A DNA stretch of 52,031 nt from Bacteriovorax sp. UBA1852. Its GTDB lineage: Bacteria > Bdellovibrionota > Bacteriovoracia > Bacteriovoracales > Bacteriovoracaceae. The notes under the pieces are model-generated. The model worked only from the letters and a program-made list of their open reading frames with translations. It made no database searches and was not told the origin of the DNA. This document shows, one piece after another, positions 44,008 to 51,345 of this stretch. A program made the position numbers and the translations under genes. Location of the stretch: positions 1 to 52,031 of the forward strand of contig DDIK01000030.1 in NCBI GenBank assembly GCA_002338505.1, given 5' to 3'. Every line of letters begins with the position of its first letter. The stretch's first letter is position 1.

Positions 44008-45438
44008 TTATATGTTTATTATACAAGCAGTAGAACCATAAACTGAAAAGTAGTCGATGATCGTAGCTATAACATTGTATTTAGTATTTATTTCGTTGAG
44101 ATTACTTTGAAGAAGACTATCTTCATCTTGAAGTAAGTTTCTCGCGTTAATCCTTGCTTGCTTAAATTTACCATTTGAGATTTTAAACGTTTCATTTAAG
44201 AGCTTAGTGTTTCTCTCTTGAGCATCAATTACTTTATAGAGAACATTAATCGAATTTACAGTTTCGGTGTGAAATGCCCCTAATCGTCCTTGGATTTCTT
44301 TGTACTTGGCAATATTTGTTTTCGTTAAAATTTCTTTTTGAATTGCTTTTGTATCTTTCTTTTCTTTTCCCAGGGGAATGTTGACTGTAAGTCCAAGCGT
44401 TATTCCCGCTTGAGAGTCATCGGTGAAATTATCAATACTCTCACTATAACCAAAGTCCTTACCTAAGTATGTAGCATCGGCCATAAGTGCAACTTCTGGG
44501 TCGTCATGCTTTTCATTAATGGCCAATTGAGTGGTGAGGTTTGACTCAAGGTAGGCTAAGATATCATCGTAATTTGTATCTTCGTATGGAATCTTTGCTT
44601 TTGAGCTGATTTTCGCTGAGCAGGCGAGGACATCTTTCACTGTTTGCTCAATGTCATATGGTGCAAGCTTAACCGTCTTTTCGTTCAATTGATCTGGAAA
44701 GAGATTTCTTATTTGTTTAATAATATTTGAGCGATCATATTCAAGAATATAAATTTGACCTTGTCTCGTTTGTACTTGTGATCTAATTCTTGTCAGTTCA
44801 TCTTTATCAGCAATTTTACTTTTGAATCTAGCACCTGTATCTCTCTCAAGTTTTTTCGCAGTTTCTAAAAGTGCTTTGGAGATATTTAATGATTCATTTA
44901 CAGAGACTAAACTCCAATAAAGCTTTCTCACATTTGAGACAAAGGCCTGTTCATTAATCTTAGCTTCTTCTATTGCAATCTTCTTTTGTAAAGAGAGTGA
45001 TTTTTCTTGTTTCTTGGTCAGACTTCCAAGTATATCTTTATAAAGATCTGCTTTAATTCTTATCCCTACACCTGAAGTTGTCCCATGCTTGTAGAAGTTA
45101 TTTGTAAGTTGATTTGAAAATGCCCTCGTCTCTAGTCCAATTCCTCTTCTCGTAGCTTTTTCAAGTCTCACTTCGAAATTCTTTACAGGCGTTGTGACTG
45201 GAGCAAAGTTTGTAAACGGTTTTTCTTCAGTGTTGACGTAACTGAGTTCACTTCCAAAATTATAGATGAAGTTCTCGTTAAACTTCTTTTCTTCGTTGAG
45301 TGCTTGTAGTTTTCCAAGCTCTATTCTCGACTTTGAGTATGAAGATTTTCTTGCCCAGTCTACTAAGAGCTGTTCGTTGATATCAACTGCTAAAGTAGTA
45401 CTAAAGATACTGGCCATGATGATTAGTTTATTTTTCAT
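44008..45438 (-). CDS. TolC-like outer membrane efflux protein
   Basis: 476 residues with a signal peptide (MKNKLIIMASIFSTTLA) followed by two OEP repeats rich in long coiled helices (about 130-250 and 340-450), including LETAKKLERDTGARFKSKIAD and TFKISNGKFKQARINARNLLQDE, the typical second-repeat helix. Forms a trimeric channel across the outer membrane for the RND pump. GAGG is six bases before the ATG. First gene of the operon; operator candidate 40 bases upstream. Confidence 0.88.
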   Translation of the reverse strand: MKNKLIIMASIFSTTLAVDINEQLLVDWARKSSYSKSRIELGKLQALNEEKKFNENFIYNFGSELSYVNTEEKPFTNFAPVTTPVKNFEVRLEKATRRGIGLETRAFSNQLTNNFYKHGTTSGVGIRIKADLYKDILGSLTKKQEKSLSLQKKIAIEEAKINEQAFVSNVRKLYWSLVSVNESLNISKALLETAKKLERDTGARFKSKIADKDELTRIRSQVQTRQGQIYILEYDRSNIIKQIRNLFPDQLNEKTVKLAPYDIEQTVKDVLACSAKISSKAKIPYEDTNYDDILAYLESNLTTQLAINEKHDDPEVALMADATYLGKDFGYSESIDNFTDDSQAGITLGLTVNIPLGKEKKDTKAIQKEILTKTNIAKYKEIQGRLGAFHTETVNSINVLYKVIDAQERNTKLLNETFKISNGKFKQARINARNLLQDEDSLLQSNLNEINTKYNVIATIIDYFSVYGSTACIINI

Positions 45439-45475
45439 TATTACCTCATATTAATCAAACGACTGTTTTAATTCA

Positions 45476-45485
45476 AACGTACGTT
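45476..45485. promoter_or_regulatory. Candidate TetR operator upstream of tolC-like gene
   Basis: Perfect 10-bp palindrome AACGTACGTT, flanked by imperfect symmetric bases (TTCA/TTCAA) and repeated CAAACG half-sites at 45467-45472 and 45474-45479. It is within the promoter region of the operon that ends with the TetR gene; a minus-strand TTGAAT-N17-TAATAT overlaps the adjacent stretch. Confidence 0.4.
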
Positions 45486-45659
45486 CAATTTAAGCTAATG
45501 TTCAAAATAAAACAAGTTAATTTCTCTTAATTAAAATAATGTCTAAGTGAGTCCAGTGATATCAGGCGTTTAGTGTGTTTTGTGGCAATCTTTTCCGACT
45601 TCACAAAAAAAATTGTTTTCTTAGTAGAATAAAACTTAGGAATTAACTAAGGATTAGTT

Positions 45660-46370
45660 ATTAATTACCCTCAAAAAGCCTATGAATCGTTTAAGAAGCT
45701 TAAGGACTTAGAAGAGTTCAAGTTTCTTTATAGTTTTTCCTCTAGGATTTTCTCTCGAATTTCTGATCCAATCACAAGAGCCGAGAAGGCCCATGATTAC
45801 GTTGAAAACTACACAAGCGAAGTTCTAAATAACCCTGTTGTAAAGAAGACTCTTGCATGTAAGAAAGGTTGTAGTGCCTGTTGCTATACTCAGGTCTCTA
45901 TTAGCTCTGATGAGGCTGAGCTTTTGGCGACAAAGGTTTTAACGCAAGAGATTGAAGTCGATTTAAAGAAACTTTACATTCAGGGGAACGTTGAAAATAA
46001 TGCATCTGCTTGGTTCTCACTTCCTTATGAGTTGAGAGGGTGCGTTTTCTTAGATCAAAATGGCGGATGTAAGATTTATGAAGACCGTCCTATGGTTTGT
46101 CGAACCAATAACGTTCTTGAATCAAATTTGGGTTGTGATACGAGAGATGGGAAGGAGAGGCCTGTAAGACTTCTTAATACTCAAAAAGCCGACATTGTAA
46201 CTGTCGCAGCTTTCAAGGCCGCAGGAGAGGGGGGCACATTGCCACATCTCTTATGGAAGAAGCTTCGAAGTCATTTTAGTAATATTGAAACAAAATCCAC
46301 TAATAAAAGCTTTCAAAAATCTAAACTCAAACACGTCAAAAGAAATATTTCAAAGCTTATAAGTCTTTAA
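45660..46370 (+). CDS. YkgJ-type zinc/iron-chelating protein, start codon ATT
   Basis: Metal-binding protein of the YkgJ/CxxCxxCC family. The N-terminal cluster is CKKGCSACCYTQVSISSDEAELLA and the C-terminal cluster is GCVFLDQNGGCKIYEDRP followed by MVCRTNN. Eight cysteines coordinate Zn or Fe. From the upstream stop (45645) to the first cysteine cluster the frame has no ATG, GTG or TTG. The first TTG (45924) would delete the N-terminal Cys cluster. An ATT at 45660 stands six bases after AAGGA (45649-45653), making it the likely start, 236 residues. Function of the family is unknown; similar proteins contribute to oxygen-sensitive enzymes. Confidence 0.7.
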   Translation: MNYPQKAYESFKKLKDLEEFKFLYSFSSRIFSRISDPITRAEKAHDYVENYTSEVLNNPVVKKTLACKKGCSACCYTQVSISSDEAELLATKVLTQEIEVDLKKLYIQGNVENNASAWFSLPYELRGCVFLDQNGGCKIYEDRPMVCRTNNVLESNLGCDTRDGKERPVRLLNTQKADIVTVAAFKAAGEGGTLPHLLWKKLRSHFSNIETKSTNKSFQKSKLKHVKRNISKLISL

Positions 46371-46426
46371 TTCTCTTATTTATTTTTGTATATTCTCAAT
46401 CATAATAAATTGATCAGGAGAATCCT

Positions 46427-46756
46427 ATGAAAGTATATGGAATTAAAAACTGTGACACAGTAAAAAAAGCACTTAAGTTCTTAGATGAGAAAAGTGTTGA
46501 TTACGAGTTTATCGACTTCAAAAAGACTCCCCCTACAAAAACACTCATAAAGAAATGGGCAAAAGAACTTGGTGATCTTCCTGTTAATAAGAGAGGAACT
46601 ACTTTTAGAAAATTTAAAGAAGACTATGAAAGTGGCTCGAAAGAAGAGAAAATAAATCTCCTCGTAGAGAATTCATCTGCTATCAAAAGACCAATTGTTG
46701 AAAGTAGCGAAGTTATGATGGGCTTTGATAAAGAGTTGTGGAGTAGTAAGTTTTAA
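46427..46756 (+). CDS. ArsC/Spx family protein
   Basis: 109-residue thioredoxin-like protein with a single Cys near the N-terminus in YGIKNCDTVKKALKFLDE, then FIDFKKTPPT, LPVNKRGTTFRKF and SSAIKRPIVESS (the IKRPI block of the ArsC fold). Lacks the CxxC of Spx and the three arginines of true arsenate reductases are not evident, so YffB-like or Spx-like function is more likely than arsenate reduction. AGGAG lies seven bases upstream. Its stop overlaps the next start by one base. Confidence 0.9.
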   Translation: MKVYGIKNCDTVKKALKFLDEKSVDYEFIDFKKTPPTKTLIKKWAKELGDLPVNKRGTTFRKFKEDYESGSKEEKINLLVENSSAIKRPIVESSEVMMGFDKELWSSKF

Positions 46757-47487
46757 TGAAGAAAGATCTCGAGTTTTCTTTAAAAATTAGAGAGAAGTGC
46801 TTTGACTGCTTTAGGCCGAAGGACTTCTGCTTTTGCCATCTCCTTAAAAAGTTTCATCTTAGATCAAAGATCGTTATTCTTATTCACCCCATGGAGGCCA
46901 AGAAAGAAAAGCTTGGCACTGGAAGAGTTACTAACGCTGCGATTGAAAACGGTGAACTTATTATGGGCGTTGATTTCACTCAAGATAAGCGAGTGAACGC
47001 GTTGATTGAAGATCCTCAAAATTTTCCACTTGTTCTTTATCCAGGTGAAGACGCTCTAAATATTTCCAACCCCTCTGAAGATGAAATTCAATCATTAAAA
47101 GATAAGAGGCCTGTGATATTTGTTATTGATGGAACTTGGCCTTGTGCTAAGAAAATGATGACGTTATCAAAGAATATAAATTCTCTACCTCGTATTTCAT
47201 TTGCTACAGATAAAATGTCTGAGTTTTTCATTAAGCATCAGCCCCATAAGCTAGCACTTTCTACCGTTGAAAGTGTACATTTTCTTTTAAAGGAAATGGC
47301 GCGTGCTAAGGTGGAAGAACTTGATGGTCGTGAAGATTCGATGATTGATTCTTTTAAGGCCATGGTACAAAAACAGCTTGATTGCGCAGCCGATCCAAAT
47401 ATACCCAGTAATCGTGGACGAAAATCTAAAAAAGAAAGAGTCTATAAAGTTAAAGAGAAGAAGCATCGCTCTTTTATTTTAAAATAA
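46756..47487 (+). CDS. DTW-domain protein, probable tRNA aminocarboxypropyltransferase
   Basis: 243 residues. The N-terminal zinc-type Cys pattern CFDCFRPKDFCFCHLL, VILIHPMEAKKEKLGTGR, and the DTW motif, here VFVIDGTWPCAKKM (DxTW variant), are signatures of the DTW domain family. TapT/TuaA members put acp on U in tRNA (acp3U47) or rRNA (Tsr3 relatives). The C-terminal tail after about 205 is Lys/Arg-rich and may bind RNA. Overlaps the ArsC-like gene by one base. Confidence 0.85.
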   Translation: MKKDLEFSLKIREKCFDCFRPKDFCFCHLLKKFHLRSKIVILIHPMEAKKEKLGTGRVTNAAIENGELIMGVDFTQDKRVNALIEDPQNFPLVLYPGEDALNISNPSEDEIQSLKDKRPVIFVIDGTWPCAKKMMTLSKNINSLPRISFATDKMSEFFIKHQPHKLALSTVESVHFLLKEMARAKVEELDGREDSMIDSFKAMVQKQLDCAADPNIPSNRGRKSKKERVYKVKEKKHRSFILK

Positions 47488-47588
47488 CTCCTTAAGTTGC
47501 CATATAAAATTGGCGATAAGAATCATACTAAGTATCTGAATTTAATAACTCCTTAAGACACTATTAGGGTTTAGGTTGCTCTTTCATT

Positions 47589-47594
47589 TATAAT
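47589..47594 (+). promoter_or_regulatory. -10 element of the 47617 gene
   Basis: Perfect TATAAT at 47589-47594, 23 bases before the ATG. No strong -35 at 17 bases. Two identical copies of AATAACTCCTTAAG occur upstream at 47483-47496 and 47544-47557. Confidence 0.45.
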
Positions 47595-47616
47595 CAAAGA
47601 GTAGGATAGGTGAAAG

Positions 47617-49680
47617 ATGAAAAATATCATTAATAAGCTAATGACATTCTTTTTAAGCTTCATGCTTTTTAATCTACAGATTCATTCTGTAAATGGGGAG
47701 ATGAGCTTTAGTATGTCAAAGAGTGTTCAGGCCGCAGAGAATGTTGTGACAAGCTCAAACGCTCAGGGCCAGGAAGGTTATCTTCAACTTGATGGTTCTG
47801 ACTCTGGTGGACTTATGGGAAAGATTGCTTCTCCTGCTGTCGCTCTTCTTGTCTATATGGCCTCGGCCTTCGTTATCTATAAATTGATTATGGCCTGTAA
47901 GCCAGTAACGACAGATGTAATTGGTGCGGCGATTGCCGCAGGGATTTATATCATCGGCGAAGTTCAAGCGATCATGACCGGTGAACAGAAGCTCAAAGCT
48001 AAGACCATTGAATATAAGACTTACGCAGAAGATGAAACGATTGATTCTGAACAATATGAAGTTCTTGTGAAAGAGAAACAAGCGCTGAAGCAGATTAAGA
48101 GTGCTACAGAGAAGAGAATGAAGATGCAAAATGCAGCTGCTCTTGCTTTTGGGGTTTCTGCTGGTTTGGCGGTTTTTAAGGAGGCTAAGAGTAAGAGTTT
48201 AGCTTTTATTTGCGCGGAGAACTCAAAAGTTGTGGCTGTAAGTTGTCAGGCAGCAAGTTGTGCTGTAGTAACTGCTGAAACAATCGCTAAAGAGTCTCAA
48301 GAGTCCCTACCTAACTTTAGTTCGGTACAGGTTACTGCACTGAAGACTCTAGAGGCAAAAATTACATCAGAGTCTTTATTGTGTGTTGCTGACGCAGGGA
48401 AAAAAGTAGTAGACGCTGCCGCATGTGTACCAGCTGCAGGTGCTGCATCGACCTCATGTTCAACATATGTTCTTAACGAACAAATGGACGAAATCGCATG
48501 TGTACCTTTATCAGTAGTAGACAACGAAAAATCAAAAGTCCAAAAATGGTACGCAAGCCTATTCGATAAACTCTTAATAAGTAAAGCAAATGCAAAAGCA
48601 GGAAAGCTTCTAGGTACAGTAGCAGGCTTAGTCGGTGGATATCTATTAGTTGAAAGTAAGAAAATTGATATGCTGATTTCAACACCGAAGAAAAGAGCAA
48701 TTCTCTGGGGCGGCCTAGGAGTCTTCGGAAAACTAGTAGCAAATAACAGTAAGAAAACAGTTTCAAAAATCGAAGATAATATAAAAATCATCGATGAAAT
48801 CTTAAACAAAATGGACGCCACCATGGCAAAAGGTATTGATGTTTCTTCTGAAGCTGTAGCAGGTTCTACCATCTCAGGAGTGAACGCCGTCAATTCTTAT
48901 CCGACAGGCCCTCTTGGATCAACAGTTGATTGCTTAAATGGAAGTTCTTCTGGCGGATGTAATAACTTGCCGAAGCCTAAAATCATCCCTGAGCTTGAAA
49001 AGAATTTTCCATCCCTTCCAAATGGCTTAAACGGAGCATTTTCCGATATGCTTGGATTCGCTGGAGAAGTTCAAGGTAAGGGATCAATAAGTCCTAGGGC
49101 CGCGAGTAAAATAGAGTCGTTAAATTCGAGAGCTTCTGCCATTAATGGTGCTTTAAAAAGAGGACAAGATAATCTTAATAAGGTGAGAAAGAAGCTTGGA
49201 CTTAAGAAGCTTAATCTTGCAAAAGAGTCGGCAGATGCCTTTGCTAATAGAGTGAAGAGTGCCGACCAGTATTTTAAGAAGAAAGGACAAAATCCAAATT
49301 CAATGCTCGCTAAGTTTGGAGGAGCTGGTAGTTTTGGAGGTCGTTCATCTCGTGATGGATCTGACGCTTCTAGGGCCGCAGATATGCTCTCAGGAGATCT
49401 CAAAGGTGGAGATGGACTAAATGATAGTGGCAGTGGCGAAGGCCTCTCAGGAGCTTCTGCACCAGGACAAGGTGAATTTAATTTTGACTTTGATCAAGAT
49501 GCAATTGACTCTGAAGTTGCGCAGAGAAATGCTGAGTTTGATAAGATGGCACAGCAGGCATCTGAAATTGATTCTGATCAAGATAGTATCATTGAAGATT
49601 CATCTGTTTCGATCTTTAAAGTTATTTCGACTCGTTATTTGAAGTCTGGCTATAAGAAACTCTTAGAAGAGATTAAATAA
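47617..49680 (+). CDS. Large exported/membrane protein with mosaic codon usage
   Basis: 687 residues, not recognised. Signal-like N-terminus (FFLSFMLFNLQIHSVNG), then hydrophobic helices at about 71-93, 101-121, 172-188 and two more around AGKLLGTVAGLVGGYLLV and KRAILWGGLGVFGKLVA (about 325-370). Cysteine-rich loops occur at about 196-220 and 255-295. The last 200 residues are hydrophilic, Ser/Gly-rich and Asp/Glu-rich, with helices. Codon use changes sharply in about 48415-48835 (GCA, GTA, TTA, AAC, GAC instead of GCT, GTT, CTT, AAT, GAT), pointing to a recombined or imported segment. Role unknown; perhaps a surface or translocation-type protein. Confidence 0.6.
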   Translation: MKNIINKLMTFFLSFMLFNLQIHSVNGEMSFSMSKSVQAAENVVTSSNAQGQEGYLQLDGSDSGGLMGKIASPAVALLVYMASAFVIYKLIMACKPVTTDVIGAAIAAGIYIIGEVQAIMTGEQKLKAKTIEYKTYAEDETIDSEQYEVLVKEKQALKQIKSATEKRMKMQNAAALAFGVSAGLAVFKEAKSKSLAFICAENSKVVAVSCQAASCAVVTAETIAKESQESLPNFSSVQVTALKTLEAKITSESLLCVADAGKKVVDAAACVPAAGAASTSCSTYVLNEQMDEIACVPLSVVDNEKSKVQKWYASLFDKLLISKANAKAGKLLGTVAGLVGGYLLVESKKIDMLISTPKKRAILWGGLGVFGKLVANNSKKTVSKIEDNIKIIDEILNKMDATMAKGIDVSSEAVAGSTISGVNAVNSYPTGPLGSTVDCLNGSSSGGCNNLPKPKIIPELEKNFPSLPNGLNGAFSDMLGFAGEVQGKGSISPRAASKIESLNSRASAINGALKRGQDNLNKVRKKLGLKKLNLAKESADAFANRVKSADQYFKKKGQNPNSMLAKFGGAGSFGGRSSRDGSDASRAADMLSGDLKGGDGLNDSGSGEGLSGASAPGQGEFNFDFDQDAIDSEVAQRNAEFDKMAQQASEIDSDQDSIIEDSSVSIFKVISTRYLKSGYKKLLEEIK

Positions 49681-49683
49681 GAA

Positions 49684-49727
49684 AGGCCATGAAAAGAGGG
49701 TAAACCAGAAACCTCTTTTCATGGCCT
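49684..49727 (-). terminator. 16-bp hairpin, terminator of the minus-strand lipoprotein gene
   Basis: AGGCCATGAAAAGAGG (49684-49699) pairs fully with CCTCTTTTCATGGCCT (49712-49727). On the minus strand it is followed by TTTCTTATTT, so it fits termination of the 50112 gene; on the plus strand no T run follows. It also protects the 3' end of the 47617 mRNA. Confidence 0.75.
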
Positions 49728-49749
49728 AAAACCAGATACCAGCTAGCGA

Positions 49750-50112
49750 TTACTTCTTTATTTTCATCGCTTTTATTTTCTTATTAAAACTTGCCCCTGC
49801 ACCGGAGTTATCAGGGCAATCTGTATGTTCGTAAGCAAATAGTCTTGTGTCCTTAAAATATGTATGTTTCTTAAGGCCTTGGTAGTACCAAGAGTAGTTA
49901 TGCCACACAGAAACTTTAAGCTGTGGACCCTTTTCCCTTTCAACGATCTCTTCAAGTTTATAAATTGAGTTTGGGGCCCTCTCCTGTATTCGGTACTGCT
50001 TATTCAATTCTTTTATGCAAGAGTTCTCACTAAAACCTAGACGGTATCCCATATCTTTTGAGCATGAGATAAACAATAAACCTAGTATTAATGGGGCACT
50101 CACATGTTTCAT
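49750..50112 (-). CDS. Small lipoprotein of unknown function
   Basis: 120 residues with lipobox FISC (C17) after a hydrophobic signal (MKHVSAPLILGLLFISCS). The mature part is basic and aromatic (VWHNYSWYYQG, HTYFKDTRLFAYEH) with cysteines at NSCIKEL and HTDCPDN. No family recognised. GAGG is four bases before the ATG. Terminator hairpin at 49684-49727. Confidence 0.65.
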   Translation of the reverse strand: MKHVSAPLILGLLFISCSKDMGYRLGFSENSCIKELNKQYRIQERAPNSIYKLEEIVEREKGPQLKVSVWHNYSWYYQGLKKHTYFKDTRLFAYEHTDCPDNSGAGASFNKKIKAMKIKK

Positions 50113-50380
50113 ATAACCTCGCTGGATAGAAGTATCGTCGCTCTTTTGATTTTTCTCAATGAGATTAATGATATGGTCCTACGGTCATACATCTGATTTT
50201 TATCTAGGTGCGGCGTAACTATCTGATTCATGTCCTGTATTAAAATCTCTTAAGACTTACGAATATAAAATGTTTACATAGGGGCACTTTGCAATCAGGG
50301 CCTAGTACCTTTTGGCCCCAGTTCAATTTGATACTGGACTAAAATATACGTGTTTTAAGGGGCTTAGGTTGTATAAAAGT
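50113..50380. other. Gene-free region upstream of sigma-54 promoter
   Basis: No ORF of note. It should hold the promoter of the minus-strand lipoprotein gene (a TATCAT lies near 50168-50173 on the minus strand) and, for the plus strand, sites for a sigma-54 activator. A weak GGGCC/GGCCC hairpin occurs around 50297-50318. Confidence 0.3.
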
Positions 50381-50395
50381 TGGCACGCATCCTGC
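50381..50395 (+). promoter_or_regulatory. sigma-54 (-24/-12) promoter
   Basis: TGGCAC (50381-50386), five bases, CTGC (50392-50395), with GG and GC ten bases apart. Predicted start about 50407. Second such site of the window; the surroundings (GTATAAAAG before TTGGCAC) resemble the first region. Confidence 0.65.
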
Positions 50396-50406
50396 TTATA
50401 GATAAG

Positions 50407-50526
50407 TGAGCTAAGAAGGGAAACTCTACAATCCTATCTAACGGCCCACCTTTGGAATTTGATGCGAATGCGTTAAACCATCTTTTTAAACTTTAAAATC
50501 TTAAAGACCTTGTTTTCCTTCTTAGC
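50407..50526 (+). ncRNA. Candidate structured RNA or leader closed by a 14-bp end-to-end stem
   Basis: GCTAAGAAGGGAAA (50410-50423) pairs with TTTTCCTTCTTAGC (50513-50526) over 14 bp with a single G-U, only three bases after the predicted sigma-54 start. The stem thus joins the 5' and 3' ends of a roughly 120-base RNA. An internal CTTTAA/TTAAAG hairpin lies at about 50491-50506. No strong U run follows. It may be a small RNA or the 5' UTR of the 50588 gene. Confidence 0.4.
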
Positions 50527-50587
50527 ACCATTTTGACAAAAACTACCAAAACTTTTCTTCTCACAAATCTTTATATACACTTTAATA

Positions 50588-51343
50588 ATGAAATGGATTT
50601 TATACTTAGTTACATGGATCGTAGCCTTAAATATTTCTGCCTCGACAGTTGTCCCACTTCTGAGCTGGCAAGATCATTCACTCCTCAGTGATGTCCCCGA
50701 GACTGATAAAGTTATCAAAATTAGAGAAGATATTCGCCGGGACTTAGAAATGAAACTCGCTTCAAAAGGATTTAGCTGGGGAGATCCCATCTATGTGCGG
50801 ATTTTCAAAAAAGAAGCAAGACTTGAGATTTATATGCAAAGAGAGAACGGTGAATTTGATCTCTTTGACACTTATGACATTTGCCGCTTAAGGAAGAAGC
50901 TTGGTCCTAAGCTAAAAGAAGGGGACCGTAAGTCTCCAGAGGACTTTTACTACGTCCTACCTTCCTGGATGAATCCTTGGAGTCGTTTTAGACTTGCTTA
51001 CAATATAGGATATCCTAATCGTTATGATCGTATGCTTGATAGAACGGGCTCTAACCTGATGGTTCATGGAAAGTGTGTTTCTTCTGGTTGCTTTGCAATG
51101 AGAAATGGCATTGATGAAATTTATATTCTCGCTGATGCTGCCCTTAGAAATGGACAGCGCTTTTATAGGGTTCATATCTTTCCGTTTGAGATGACAGAGA
51201 AGAATATGAATCGTTACAGGAAGAATGAATGGATAGAATTTTGGAGAAACCTGAAAGAGGGGCATGACCTCTTCCAGGTATTTCGTCGTCCACCTAATGT
51301 GGAAGTTGATTTAGAAAATAAGAAATATATCTTTAATTACTAG
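50588..51343 (+). CDS. L,D-transpeptidase (YkuD family), exported
   Basis: 251 residues with signal peptide (ILYLVTWIVALNISAS). The YkuD catalytic pattern is H160-G161 followed by S165-S-G-C168 (VHGKCVSSGCFAM), with EGDRKSPEDFYYVLP upstream, as in YafK/ErfK-like enzymes. Such enzymes form 3-3 cross-links in peptidoglycan or attach proteins or amines to it. In predatory bacteria they modify prey or own wall. Downstream of the sigma-54 promoter/structured RNA at 50381-50526; its own promoter is not obvious. It ends two bases from a convergent, related gene. Confidence 0.88.
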   Translation: MKWILYLVTWIVALNISASTVVPLLSWQDHSLLSDVPETDKVIKIREDIRRDLEMKLASKGFSWGDPIYVRIFKKEARLEIYMQRENGEFDLFDTYDICRLRKKLGPKLKEGDRKSPEDFYYVLPSWMNPWSRFRLAYNIGYPNRYDRMLDRTGSNLMVHGKCVSSGCFAMRNGIDEIYILADAALRNGQRFYRVHIFPFEMTEKNMNRYRKNEWIEFWRNLKEGHDLFQVFRRPPNVEVDLENKKYIFNY

Positions 51344-51345
51344 TT

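Noticed and set aside
48297..48893. 198-codon minus-strand ORF in the mosaic gene
   Set aside because: It is Ser/Phe/Thr-rich and lacks a ribosome-binding site; it is explained by the codon bias of the opposite strand.
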